Assembly (NCBI RefSeq): GCF_021462225.1
Contig: NC_061797.1
Location: 40,326,147 to 40,390,146, forward strand
Origin: Girardinichthys multiradiatus
Taxonomy: Eukaryota; Chordata; Actinopteri; Cyprinodontiformes; Goodeidae
DNA length: 64,000 bases
Direction of reading: 5' to 3'
Both the position numbers and the translations under genes were made by a program. Position 1 is the stretch's first letter, and the number at the start of each line of letters is the position of its first letter. The notes under the pieces were generated by a model. It searched no databases. It had not been told where the DNA came from and was given only the letters and a program-made list of their open reading frames with translations. This document shows positions 23,821-35,596 of the stretch, piece after piece.

Positions 23821-25797
23821 AGGGTCCTGGTTTGAAAAATGTCTCCATGCTGACAGCACATGTAAACATTCTAAATGTGAAGACCCAAAAACAGATTGAC
23901 CATGTGATATTTCATTGTAAACTATGTTATTTTTAACACATTTTCCAACTTGTTTTATTTGAGTCGCAATTCCAACCTAAAAACCTCTCACCTGATTTTC
24001 TGAGAGAAGTGTGAGTACAGCAGAAGTAGATGTGCCAGCTCCTCCTAGATCACAACATTAGCTGACAGTCCCATGCTCGTACCTCTACCTGGTGACACTA
24101 ATCTCTTCTTGTAGGTGACCTACCTCCCCGTTCCCAATCTGTCTGTAGGTGTGTGTGTTTTTTTGTTTGGTGTGATGCTTGCAGCAGATGTCTCCTCCAC
24201 GGTTCCGCTTCGGAGGTCCAGGAAGTTTGAGCTTCTCATGGTTGTCACCTTGAGGTGGGAGAGCAATCATTTCCTTGGACAACAGTTCCATCCTCATTCC
24301 TGCTTCCCGCTTGCTCGGATTAGTTTCTTTTCCAGGGAAAATTTGCATCCAAAATATTTAAAATATTTATGCCTAATTTTTTTCTTTTATATTGCCACCT
24401 TTTTTTACAACCTTCACCCTGATCGCTGTAGAACATTTTATTACAATTGTCAGAAAGTGAAACTGTTCTATTGTTGGCTGATTACATTAGGGTGTTTTAC
24501 CCACAGATCACCAGAGCAATTAAAATCTGTAAACAAGGCTACCCATGATGCCTCAGTCCAAACAATGGGCTCCTGTAGGAAGGGAATGTGTTTGAAGGAG
24601 AAGTATAGAAGAGAGAGTTTCTTTTCCTTTGGCTCTCTCTGTTTTTCTTCCTCATTAATTAGGAGAAGCTCCTTGAACCAGACACAGCTGTGTCGATGGG
24701 CAGCCTTGTACAATCAAAGTGACACATATTTCAGACACAAGATGAAGTTGTTTACTTTTGTGTAAGACCTCGCATTACGCTGATCTACTTTGTTTTGCGG
24801 CACGGCAATGACAATGTTGGCCCTATTGTGCCAGTCGCAGCTGTTTGGAAAAGAAAAGAGAGCAGCCTGCATCAGTTGCTGTGAAGAGATAAAAACCTTT
24901 CTGCAGATATACTGATGCTAACTAACCCAATGAAACGTGCTCTATAATGTCAAATACAAACTGAATTTCTGTGGATGCCTTTTTTAGAGCAAGTGAGTTA
25001 TTGAGAAGATAGTTACAAAATAAGGGAAGTATTTATGAGTGCAATTAATTGACCTTATATTTTTCTGTGGTTCCATAACTCCTGAGTAGTGTTTTGGTCT
25101 GTAATTCATTCATCTTGTTGGCACTATACTAGTACCTGGGACTAAGTGGAAGACAGTACTACCAGAGTGCTTGAATAGACAGCTTATTTACAGCTCACGA
25201 TATTTATTAGTACAGAGAGCTAACATTATAGCATTTGTTGCACTTAACTGTCTGTTTTAAAATAGTTCAGAAGGTGCTGCAAACACAACAGGCAGCTTTT
25301 TAGTATTTTAATCTCATTAGACAAAAGGCCTCTTTGTAGTTTTGTGGGAAGACATGTGGAACATGTCATGTATTTGGTGTCAGGATGTGTGCGTATTGCT
25401 TCCGCAGTCACCCCCACCCAGCTTCATAAATTACTAACGAGCAGAGTTTGGGCAGGTTGGAGCAGAGCAAACAGATAGATGGAAGGAGGGACCGTGGGAG
25501 TATTGCAGTTCAGCATGGCACTGTAATGATGCCAGTCTCTGTGGGCCTCACCAGAGGCTATATGCCTTACCAAGATCCTGTTTACAGTCAGCCAATGAAG
25601 CTGCCAGCAACCCATTTCCATAACACTGCCCGCGGTCCTCTGCGGAAACGAATTTCTCTGTGCCGGAGATGCACCATAATGCTCCCTGCTTTGTACCTCT
25701 CACTTTGCATTCTCTGCCTTGTGTTTCTCCCTTTTGTTTCAATCGACTTTCCTCCCATCTCATCTTTTTAACACTACTAATTTTGTCTTCAGCCTTT
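23821..25797. other. Intronic, no gene recognised
   Basis: The + strand open frame 24115-24765 (216 codons) is the longest here outside transposons, but its translation is rich in F, S, C and R without any domain, and it crosses T-rich sequence. I treat it as non-coding. 25400-25720 is more complex (GGGAGTATTGCAGTTCAGC) and could be a regulatory block. Nothing else was identified. Confidence 0.35.
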
Positions 25798-26018
25798 TCC
25801 ACCACACATAGTGTTGTATGTAGGCCAGAAAGTTTAATTTTGGTCTCATTTGGCATGAGCACCTTCTTCCATATGTTTGTAGACTTATGACAAATCTTGC
25901 TACTTCTTCAAAACGCACGGATTTGTGAAGTACACTGGTAATGTAAAAGTCCAATCAGATTCTCCCAACGGGGCTGTTCATCTCTGCATGTCCTCCAGAG
26001 TTACCATGTAGGGCATGG
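25798..26018 (-). mobile_element. Short Tc1 transposase fragment
   Basis: The minus strand reads MPNETKIKLSGLHTTLCVV, the degraded form of the WSDETKIELFG catalytic region of Tc1, near 25800-25862. It continues with the antisense of a more N-terminal part up to the CTCCAGAGTTACCATG segment near 25991-26006. It lies immediately before the separate 26 kb element of another lineage. Confidence 0.7.
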
Positions 26019-26168
26019 AGGGTAAACACAGCCCTGTGTCTCCTACCTTAGTAATCCTTGTCTAGTTTTTTACCAGTTAATTCAAATACTATCACCGGCC
26101 ACTTTATTAGGTAAACCTTGCTAGTACCGGGTTGGACCCCCTTTTGCCTTGAGAACTGCCTTAATCCT

Positions 26169-26876
26169 TCATGGCATAGATTCAACAAGGTACTGGAAAC
26201 ATTCCTCAGAGAGTTTGGTCCATATTGACATGATAGCATCACACAGATGCTGCAGATTTGTCGGCTGCACATCCATGATGTGAATCTCCCGTTTTACCAC
26301 TTCCCAAAGGTGCTCTATTGGATTGAGATCTGGTGACTGTGGAGGCCAATTGAGTACAATGAACTCATTGTCATGTTCAAGAAACCAGTCTGAGATGATT
26401 CGTGCTTTATGACATGGTGCGTTATCCTGCTGGAAGTAACTATCAGAAGATGGGTACACTGTGGTCATAAAGGGATGGACATGGTCAGCAACAATACTCA
26501 GGTAGGCTGTGGTGTTGACACGATGCTCAATTGGTACTAAGGAGCCCAATGTGTGCCAAGAAAATATCCCCCACACCATTACACCATCACCACCAGCCTG
26601 AACCGTTGATACAAGGCAGGATGGATCCATGCTTTCATGTTGTTGATGCCAAATTCTGACCCTACCATCTGAATGTCGCAGCAGAAATCGAGACTCATCA
26701 GACCAGGCAATGTTTTTCCAATCTTCTATTGTCAAATTTTGGTGAGCCTGTGCGAATTGTAGCCTCAGTTTCCTGTTCTTAGCTGACAGGAGTGGAACCC
26801 GGTGTGGTCTTCTGCTGCTGTAGCCCATCCGCCTAAAGGTTCGCCGTGTTGGGTGTTCAGAGATGCTCTTCTGCAT
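26169..26876 (-). pseudogene. Tc1-like transposase, catalytic half (broken)
   Basis: The 235-codon frame starts inside the protein at MQKSISEHPTRRTFRRMGY and holds the second DNA-binding helices and the DD34E-type catalytic domain. The acidic residues are in WSDES, QQDNAPCH and NPIEHLW. It ends at an early stop after YLVESMP. The upstream half is in another frame, so no complete enzyme can be made without recoding. Its normal role would be cut-and-paste transposition at TA sites. Confidence 0.9.
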
Positions 26877-26932
26877 GCCTTGGTTGTAACGGTTATTTGA
26901 GTTACTTTTGCATTTCTATAAGCCCGAACCAG

Positions 26933-27253
26933 TCAGGCCATTCTCCTCTGACCTCTGGCATCAACAAGGCATTTGCGCCCACAGAACTGCCGCTCACTGG
27001 ATATTTTCTCTTTATCGGACCATTCTCTGTAAACCCTAGAGATGGTAGTGGATGAAAATCCCAGTAGATCATCAGTTTCTGAAATACTCAGACCTGCCCG
27101 TCTGGCACCAACAACCATGCCATGTTCAAAGTCACTTAAATCACCTTTCTTCCCCATTCTGAAGCTCAGGTTGAAGCTGATCGTCTTGACCATGTCTACA
27201 TGCCTAAATGCATTGAGATGCTGCCATGTGATTGGCTTATTAGAAATTTGCAT
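26933..27253 (-). pseudogene. Tc1-like transposase, N-terminal DNA-binding half (broken)
   Basis: The likely true start is the MGKKGDLSDFEHG methionine inside this frame. The segment covers the first helix-turn-helix (LSISETDDLLGFSSTTISRV). The frame stops just after GQRRMA, where an Arg codon appears to have become TGA. The catalytic half downstream is in a different frame. Confidence 0.85.
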
Positions 27254-27301
27254 TAACGAGCAGTTGGACAGGTGTACCTTATAAAGTGGCCGGTGAGTGT
27301 A

Positions 27302-28185
27302 TGTTGTTATTTTCTATGGTAGACCTTCAAATGTTTTTACTTTTTTAAGCATGTGGAAGGTCAGACAGCTTGTTGGTCACCTTTTTGGGATAGTGCAGTA
27401 GTGTGCAATTGTTTGTTTTATCTTTACTCATATGAAAAATGTTTATAACTTTTTTACTTTACTGAAAATATGTGCAAATTATTTATGATTTTGTTAAGTA
27501 ACCATTCATTGCACTGCTTGTATCATCTTCCATATAAGTCGGCCATGTCTGCCCCACTGTGTATTTGAACTTATTTTTCATCACAGGCGCATCTCTGTGT
27601 GAGCCTGCCATCCTCAGCTTTCCCCCCTTGTTCTTTTCTGTCATATGTTTGTGCACATTTTTTTCAGCTTGAGCCACTTGTGTAGTTGCCATGTTCTTGT
27701 GCCTGTACATCAGTGAGCATCTGCTCTTTCAACAAGGTCCCTATGGCCTCAAATGTCAGACCAAGCAGCTGCCAAACAAGTGCATTGTGCAGCAGGCATG
27801 TGTTTCACCTCCTCCCATCCCTCCACGTCTTGTTCTGTGATGTTAGCTGTGATTGAAAGTAAGTAGGCAGCAGCAAGCGGAGGAGGGATAAGGTAAAAGG
27901 TCGAAATTATTTTTTAGGGAGTTTTACTTTTCTTCAGTACCGGCTTGCTCTCTGGGGCTTTTTGTTAGGTAGGGGGAGGTGTTCTGTTGTGCATAACATG
28001 CTGCTCCCTTTGCCCTCTTGTGTGAAAGGCTACTGCAGAAAGACGCCATTTGTATTTTGTCCATATTTGGTCCATGTACTGCTAAATGTCAAGGGAAAAT
28101 ACAATGTGTGCACAAGTATCTCATGTCTTACTGGACCTGTCAGGTTTTGCTTGTATGTACTCTTATTCAGCTTATGCAAGTCTCA
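27302..28185. other. Intronic, nothing recognised
   Basis: T-rich to mixed sequence without exon, promoter or known repeat. The minus open frame 27483-27710 is short and lysine-rich with no signature. Confidence 0.35.
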
Positions 28186-28325
28186 ACTTGCACTGTGATA
28201 TTTATGAAAATACCAATTCCTCCTTTCACTCATTTGCATGTGTTTTTGTGTGAGCAAGTGATTGCAGGATGGGAGAAGTGAAGCAGAAGGTTGAAGAGAC
28301 AGACAGGTACCACCCAGGAGGGGCC
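28186..28325 (+). repeat. Left copy of a local direct duplication
   Basis: This segment (ACTTGCACTGTGATATTTA through GACAGACAGGTACC and CCAGGAGGGGCC) matches 28787-28996 in the same orientation with moderate divergence. The right copy has about 60 extra bases in the middle. A Tc1 fragment lies between the two. Confidence 0.7.
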
Positions 28326-28735
28326 AACATGCCAGAGGTCCTGCTGGAAGGCGAACTTCCTCCACAGTTTCGAGTCTTTTAGAGGCACTAGCATTTTCTT
28401 TTCCACACTGTATTTGGCTCTCTATCAACTCTCACGTGTTTTCCTGCCCTTGCTGATGAAAAGCATCCCCACAGCACAATGCTGTCACCACCATGCTTCA
28501 CAGTCAGTTTGGATTGTTCAGGGTGATGTGCAGTGCTAATTTTTCACCCCACATAGTAGTTTGCATGTAGGCCAGAACCGTCTTCTACATGTTGGCCTGC
28601 ATGGCCTGTGGCAAAGTAAAAACATGACTTTATGTAACTTTTTCAAAGTTGCCCTTTTGACAATTCTCCTAGCTAAGCTGTGGATCTCTGTAACTTCTCC
28701 ACACACTGCTTGATGTGAAAAGGAAAACAATGTTT
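28326..28735 (-). mobile_element. Tc1 transposase fragment between duplicated arms
   Basis: The antisense of the transposase core is clear: AAAAGCATCCCCACAGCACA near 28459, then CACCACCATGCTTCACAG (about 28487-28504). The AGCTGTGGATCTCTG region near 28677 marks the DNA-binding part. Segments are missing and no terminal repeat is seen, so this is an internal remnant. Confidence 0.75.
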
Positions 28736-28786
28736 CCACATGTCTTACACATAATGCTCTATATGCATATCAGCTGTCAAATTTGC

Positions 28787-28996
28787 ACTTGCACTGTAAT
28801 GTTTAAGAAAACACTGATTCCTTGTTGCACTTTATTGTGAAGATGACAAAAGATGTCACTGCATGCAGGTTTCAAACCACACCTAGGCTTGTTGCATGTA
28901 TGTCTTATTGTGTGAGCAAGTAGCTGCAGGATGGGAGCAGTGAAGCAGAATTAATCGAGGTTGAAGAGACAGACAGGTACCTCCCCAGGAGGGGCC
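28787..28996 (+). repeat. Right copy of a local direct duplication
   Basis: It repeats 28186-28325 with about 60 extra bases (around 28832-28890). The best-preserved parts are TGTGTGAGCAAGT..TGCAGGATGGGAG and GGTTGAAGAGACAGACAGG. Whether this is a tandem duplication split by the Tc1 fragment or two copies of one dispersed repeat cannot be decided here. Confidence 0.7.
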
Positions 28997-30417
28997 TGGG
29001 GGGTAGCAAGCCAGGGGTAGCCCCTCTAGCTCCCTTCCAGCACACTCTGCTCTGCTTTTAGACACTGCTATTGATTTGTCCAGCAGATAAAACCCACAAG
29101 TTAGCTTTTCTACTAAGTACTGCTCTTTTCACCCCCTCTTGCCTATAAATACACACTGGACATTGGTTTACTTTGATGTCAGGTGACATTCCTGTGGCAT
29201 GCCATACCATCTATTCCTGACACAAAGCAAGAATGAACCATCAGGGGGCACTGTGAAACGTGCCTTTCCACCCCATAAACCACTCTGGCATACTTTTTAT
29301 TGTCTTCTCCTAATGCTATAGGAAACCATGGGTCAATAGAAATGGAAGGTCCAAAATATTAGAAAGTGCACTCTGTTTGTCCATCATTCCCTTTAATCCC
29401 AGGGTACCAGGAAGTAGAAATATGTGGTAATTCTAGTGTAAAAAAGGTCAAACATCAGTTTGAAATTGTGTCTGTGGTTTTCTGTATGGAATCAACACGT
29501 GCATGGAAATATAAAGTTTGAACCTGTCAGATGCAGATGGAAACTGAGGCAACTCTTGATCAGCTTAAGACAGTTCATCTAGCTGCCAAGCCCACGTGTG
29601 ATCAGAAGTCAGTCAGCACTACTCAGTGCTAGTTGACAGACATTCGAGTCTTCAAAAGGCTTCATTGGTGACACATTAACATGAGCCGAGCTTCCTGGAG
29701 GACTCTGAATTCGGAGTTGTCACAGGTGGCAGATGAGATAAAGCTACTATGCAGCTCTGCTTGTTTCATAACATAACCTAACTCATGTTGAGAAGAAAAT
29801 TGGCAACTGCTTGACATCAATTAAAAAGCTGTTTCTGAGATGAGAGGGAGTGTTGTTGTAACCCGTCTTGTAGTTTTAATTAAAACAACCTCCTCTGAGT
29901 CATCCTCGGCTTTTTCATGTGTCCGAAGTCAGAACAGGTGTGAAGGTAAAACAATAAACAAGGAAGGAAAGGAATGCCACAAGGGTTTTGGGTGTAATAT
30001 AACTTCCCACGCTTAGAGTTGCAGACCGATATATCCTTACAAGACATTGTGACATGATTTATCATTTTTAATCTTTTCTTTGTTATCCAACGTGTTTTAA
30101 GTTCTATGTCATTTATCATGGGAGTGAGCCAGACCTATTGGTGTGTTTCAAACTGTTTCTGTTTTTATGTGAGAAAACAGAAACTGTTACCAACGGTGTC
30201 AGACATAAAGACAGTGCTTTATCAAAGACTTCTGCTGTGTAATTCTGAAGATATCATAAAATGTAATTGTTATATTGTTTAGATATTATTTGAATTAGGA
30301 ATTAGTAATAACTATCTGAAAGGTTGTTTTTCAGTTGGTAAACAAGGCAACCACGTCACCTCTGTTTGGTCTTGATGGTAAAGGTGTTTTTATTTATCAC
30401 ATTTTTGTTGTGTAGTT
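28997..30417. other. Intronic, nothing recognised
   Basis: Mixed-composition sequence without known repeats, exons or strong motif clusters. Confidence 0.35.
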
Positions 30418-31395
30418 TATGGCTGCACGATATTAGGAAAACAAGCGATATGTGATAATGTTGGAGAAGGTTGCGATAACGATATGACTGAATGATGATA
30501 AACAAGTCATTAACTTGTGTATGACATTGATGGATTTTCTTTTGCAAAGTGACTTGAGATTTCATTTGCTGGGAAACGACGTTATACATAAACTTAATTG
30601 AGTTTAGATTAAAATTGTTAATGTCTTTTTGGTTTTGGTTCATTGCAAACATAGACCCCAGATAATGAGTAGTCTATTCCTGCTGCTGTAAAAAAAAAAA
30701 AAATAATATTGTCATCTCAACATCTTGGCTTTATTTTACAAAAACGTTGCCTCTGAACAACGTCTGCTGTTTTCAGAATGAAACAAATTAATTGTATTAT
30801 GTTCTTAATGACCTCTTTACCTTTTAAAACTTAAATGTTCATATTCCGCTACAGAGTACAGAGCTCCAAGACTAACCTTTACTAACTGATTTTGCTGGTG
30901 GACCAAACTTTTTCATTTAGGTGCCCCCACATTCCTACAGCTCCTTTACCACAACAATATTTATTAAGTACCTAATAGTCATCTTAAAAGCCGTGAAAGT
31001 AAAATTTTTTCACATTTCTCATTTCGCTTGAAAGTAAAGACTATAGGGTTGTAATGATGTGTGAATTGTGCATCATGAATTTTGTATAAAATGTGAGAAT
31101 AGTTGTTAGTGTAAACATGTTTTTACATGTATTGAAATTGATAAAAAAATAATAATTAAATAGTGATATCACTGTATGAAAAGTGGATAATTATTTTTTA
31201 TTGATTTCACCTTATGCACAATCACACCAACTCTCTCCAACCTGCACACACAGAATGTCGTCTGTATTGTTTAAGGCTCTTATTGTGAAGGGACAGAGCT
31301 TTATGTGAGTCAAAAAATAAAGAAATTGTCTTTATAAATACAATTATTTATACTTCAATATTGCCCTTGACATCGGGACGATTGTGTCATTGTGA
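30418..31395. repeat. Possible non-autonomous DNA transposon with GCACGATATT end
   Basis: It starts with GGCTGCACGATATTAGGAAA and GCGATA repeats (30456-30487), matching the start of the 17968 repeat. The far end near 31360-31395 has ATTGCCC..ATCGGGACGATTGTG, which could be a degraded complementary end. There is no transposase frame. The family and the exact borders are uncertain. Confidence 0.35.
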
Positions 31396-34164
31396 TTTAA
31401 AATGTGCCTCTTTCAAAACTTCTGGTTCATTCCTTAAGGTATGTGTCTCCTTTAAGGTTGTTAGCAGCTACCGATTACTTTGACCTAATCTCCCTTGCAA
31501 ACGTTTTACCCTCTGATTAAGAGGGAAAATTCCATTACTGCTACGTCACTGATGTCCTGGGTGACTGTCACAGACTGAGCCCGGTTTTTCAGTTCATCTG
31601 TTGTGTTGACACAAACGCTGTGTTGACACTTTTTACAAAATACTTACTCGTCCGGCTTCATTCGGCAAAAAGCTTTATTCTTGATATTTTGGCACTTCTG
31701 TTGACTAGAAGCAGACTCTCAGCTATGTCACTACTCCATTAAGCCGGACAGGCAGGTTAAACAGGTTGAATCAAGTTAAACAGACTAATCAAACCATTCG
31801 GTAGATCACATCTGGCTGAAGGTTAACTTTTATAGCTAGAGGAAGAGTGGGAATGATTTTTTTGTGTGTAGTACAGACAAACGTGAAATGTTAAAGGAAC
31901 CAAGAAAAGAGAAGGTTAACTCGACAGATGTTTTATCACATTTGTGCCTACTGTTTGCTCTCTGAAACCCTGAAAATGCATTTTTTTCACTATATGTCAA
32001 GAGCTTATTGACTTCAACAGATCAATGCAACTTCAGAAAACTTAATCACAAATAAAAGGTAAAATGTCCAACTGCTGGCATACTGGAAAACACTATTATT
32101 TGATGAACACCCTTATGTGTGGCTTTTTTATATTAACCGTGTTTGTATTATTTTCAGACATTGATAGATTTAAATTAGTTTAATCTAAGGAATACTTGCC
32201 AGCTGCAAATCTAAAAACGCAAGATACTACTACCTTGCACACAAAGTGATTAAATACCTGATAGCTTTAGCTGTTTTGATAGCTACCAGTACCAATTAGA
32301 CAGAGACTAATTGCGAGGACAAATGTTCCCGAGTGCAGAGTTTGCAGTTGTCTGGGCCTGGTCCAGGCCCTGTTCATCTCAACCTCTGTTGGCAGTCATA
32401 CACACGCCATACACAAGCTATGCTCTGATTTAACCAGAGGCAGAGTCCCCACTAACTCCCACTCACCCTCATCAAAGATTCATAAAGGCAAGGTTCTCAA
32501 TGATTTTCTGTCTCTTCCCGTATTCACAGCTTGTTGTCCTCACCCTCCCCGTCTCCTGCCAGTCAGACAGCGGAAGTCAGGCGGAATTATGGCTGAAGTG
32601 GCCGATGGCTCCCACTGTGCGAGCGTGTTTGTATGATGTGTGTGTATGGGAGTAGGTATTTGGTGAAGATGCCAGGTAGGAGCACATGCGCAGCAGGGCA
32701 AGGGGACAAATGGGCAGTGACATGTTGATGTCGTACTAAAACTGTTGAATCCCTCATGAGGATAGAGAAGTCAGACTCCACCTCTTCTTCTCATTGCCTC
32801 ACGCACTCCTTCCGCTGTTCTTTGTCTTCCTCCTGAACCCCTGAGCCCCGTGTATCGGGGCAGCTTCCACTCTGGATCTAAAACTAGCTCAATCAGAGCC
32901 CCTGTTACTAGGCCCAGGGCATGCCATCTGTAGCCCTCTGAGTTCTTCCGTTAGTATGTGTGTCACCATATATGTGTGCCCATTTACAAGCAATTTTTGA
33001 TGCATAGGAGTGTGCGTATGTGTGTGTGTGTTTGTGTGTGAACCCAAACCACCGTGCCTCAGCCTGTTAGTCTTGCTGCTTACTAGGCTTAGCCAGATGA
33101 GGGCCACTCAGCCCGGATCTAATTCCTTCGGCTCTGGCAGCACTTCACTCCTGTCTCTTTTCGCCTCTCGAGCGTGCATCTGTGACCTTGGCTGACATCA
33201 GTGGGGGTTAAACTGTGGACCTGGAGATGCAACCACAGTGATTGAGTCGTAAGCTAGTTTTTGGATCAGAGCTTTCACACAGCCATCTGGGTTTTATGTG
33301 GGTTTAGAAAGAGGTTATCCCTCTCTTACTCCCCACAGCTGACCCTGGATCAGTTGCCACGCCAGAGAATTTAGCAGGAACCATCCTCAATGGAAAAGGT
33401 AGGGCAAAGCGGTGGTGTTTCTGCAAAGGGAAAATCATTGAGACAGGAAACTAATAAAGAGTTGATCTGTTACCACTTGACTTGTAATCCTCTGTTTTCA
33501 TTACGCTGAGCACTGCTTTTGGCTTTTGTCTTCTTGTTGTCTTTGTGGCAAACAGACTAAGCCTCTATAACCAACTTTGACTTTTGTTTTTTTTGACACA
33601 CCAATGAGTTTCAGCTTTCTGCTCACATTACTATCTGGATAACAAAGGCTGATGAAACGCAGTTCTAAGGCGTTTTTATAGTTTTTTTTCTTTTTTGCAT
33701 GAAATCATAAAATCCACAGCTGACAGAAAACTGCTGCTACACTAAAAACCTGATCTCTAGAAGAGCTTTTATGTTTGCACCAAGAACATCTTTCAGTTAT
33801 TAAATATGGATTTATTGTACTTTATTTTTGGTTTTATTTTAGTATGCTTGAATTTTTTTGTGGTTTTTATGCTGTGATTTTATTGTCTATGTTGTCTCTG
33901 CCTCTTTACTTTTAGCTTTGTTTTATTTCCACAACATTTTTTTCTCAGGAAGTTTTTCTTTCCACACTTACCAGCAACCTGGATCCAGTTAGCTAGTTAC
34001 CACAGTCATTCTTTTCTTCGTCTGTAAACCAGACTTGCCCGATTGCAAGGCTGTAATGAGATCCCGTGGCATGAAACCTTGGGATATTAAGACATTATAT
34101 TTCTTGTCAAATTAAAGTCTGTCTGGTGCAGTTAGTGTAAGTTATTACTAGGATCCAGGGATGT
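31396..34164. other. Intronic, no gene; minor microsatellite
   Basis: 32290-33250 is complex and GC-balanced and may hold regulatory sequence. A TG-rich microsatellite lies at 33010-33040. 33500-34150 is T-rich. No exon or repeat family was recognised. Confidence 0.35.
33010..33040 (+). repeat. (TG)n-rich microsatellite
   Basis: About 14 TG-type units with single-base interruptions. Confidence 0.8.
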
Positions 34165-35035
34165 AATTCAATTCAATTCAGTTTTATTTATATAGCACAA
34201 TTCACAACACATGTTGTCTCAAGGCACTTCACAACAGTCAGGTACATACATTCCAATTAATCCTAATCATTGAACAGTGCAGTCAGAGTTAGTTATTTAT
34301 TCAAATTGGATAAAAAGTTTTTCTGTCTAAGGAAATCCAGCAGATTGCATCCAGTCAGTGACTTGCAGCATTCACTCCTCCCGAATGAGCATGTAGAGAC
34401 AGTGGACAGTCACTGGCGTTGACTTTGCAGGCATCCCTCATACTGATCATTCATGTAGCGACAGTGGAGAGGAAAAACTCCCTTTTAACAGGAAGAACCC
34501 TCCAGCAGAACCAGGCTCAGTTTGAGCGGCCATCTGCCACGACCGACTGGGGGTTTGAGAGAACAGAGCAGAGACACACAAAGAATACAGAAGCACTGAT
34601 CCAGGAGTACTTTCTATGGGAAGGAAAAGTAAATGTTAATGTTAATAGTCGTTTCACCTAGAAAGAAAGAACAGATAAACTCTGAGCCAGTTTTCAAGGT
34701 TAGAGTCTGAAAGAGAACACATACAGTTAGTTACAGTTAAGCTCAGTCAATCGCCATGTCTAGGAGAGAGAAAGGGTTAAACACTGAAAGACAGGGCTAT
34801 GTGGATCATCCGTAGAAGGTGAGCATTAAGTTGTTGCCAGCAGAAGCTCGGATGATTCCCCTCTCCAGAAAGGTGTCACAGGTAGACAGAGTCAGGCCAG
34901 GTGTAGCTTCTAGGAAGAGAAAAGAGAGAGAACATAAAGTTAAAAACTGAAATAACAGCAAATAATGCAAAATTGGAGAGCAGTGTGAGAATGTAGCGAA
35001 GAGGGTGAAAGTGGTCATTATGTCCTCCAGTAGAC
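34165..35035 (-). mobile_element. LINE 3' UTR and tail (CR1/L2-type family), antisense
   Basis: The left border is the ATTCAATTCAATTCAG tail of the family (ATTGA repeats on the minus strand), followed by TTTATTTATATAGCAC and the conserved 3' UTR. This includes GAGGAAAAACTCCCTTTTAACA near 34470-34491. It runs to a purine-rich segment and stops near 35035, before the RT-coding end, so the copy is 5' truncated, as is usual for target-primed insertion. The first 370 bases match 56471-56826 in inverted orientation at roughly 90 percent by eye. Confidence 0.75.
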
Positions 35036-35218
35036 GTGAAAGTTTTATCTACGTTAGAGACTCTTATTTTGAAGCAATACAGACATTTGTTCTTGAGTTG
35101 TCATGTGATGACAGAGCTGAGTAATAAAGACTTTTCTACCTGGTCTGCTGATAACACTTGATTACCAAAGTATTGACAATGACTCGTCTGCTTGTAAAAT
35201 GTTTGTGTAGCTGCATTT

Positions 35219-35596
35219 GTGGTACTTGCTGTAAAAAGAAATGGTGACGGACGTCATATGAAGTTATCAGTTCCATCACATGTGGTAGCAATAATGTCAT
35301 ATCGTGGTGAGTTTATAAGAGTTAATAAATCCTCAGAGCGGTTTAAGTCTAAAAGCTGTCCAGATGTGTCAAAAAATATCTGTCAAACAAAATGCGATAT
35401 TAATGGATATTTAATGTACCCTTTTACGAGAGACTGGTACGTTTATCAGCCAAACAACTTCCACGTTAGTACACTAACGTTACTTTGGTGGAGGCTGTTG
35501 GCTGTGTCAGTCCCGATCAGTCCACTCCAAGTCTGCCAAAAGACGAGTAAACCGTTTGGATTTTGCATCAGGCTGTTATATGTGCAACTGCACTGA
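35219..35596 (+). other. Unexplained 125-codon open frame, possible relic exon
   Basis: The frame opens from a GTG and includes an ATG at codon 14 (MKLSVPSH). The translation is compositionally protein-like (SERFKSKSCPDVSKNICQTK, then YPFTRDWYVYQPNNF) rather than the low-complexity output of T-rich DNA. It ends just before a strong donor-like GGTAAGTT at 35598-35605. In another frame, a cysteine-bearing stretch ending CYMCNCTED leads directly into that donor. I recognise no family. It could be an old transposon-derived exon or chance. Confidence 0.2.

Larger units (their letters stand above)
26090..27301 (-). mobile_element. Nearly full-length Tc1-like transposon, second lineage, inactivated
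   Basis: The ends are inverted repeats: CACCGGCCACTTTATTAGGT at 26093-26112 and its near-complement ending GTGGCCGGTGAGTGTA at 27301. The transposase is on the minus strand in two pieces. The N-terminal half (27253-26933) reads GKKGDLSDFEHG, then a helix-turn-helix ending TISRVYREW. The catalytic half (26876-26169) has WSDES, FQQDNAPCH and SPDLNPIEHLW, which supply the DDE triad. Two lesions separate function from form: a stop and frame change near 26890-26935, and a TGA at 26168-26170 that replaces a codon near the C-terminus, after which the remaining codons to the natural end (KAKGGPTRY-like) are still readable. It is the best-preserved copy here. Confidence 0.92.

Noticed and set aside
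24115..24765. 216-codon + strand open frame
   Set aside because: The translation lacks domains or protein-like composition and lies in T-rich sequence without splice logic. Length alone is not enough in a 64 kb window.
34806..35018. Minus-strand frame in LINE sequence
   Set aside because: It falls in the LINE 3' UTR, not its ORF; the frame is incidental.
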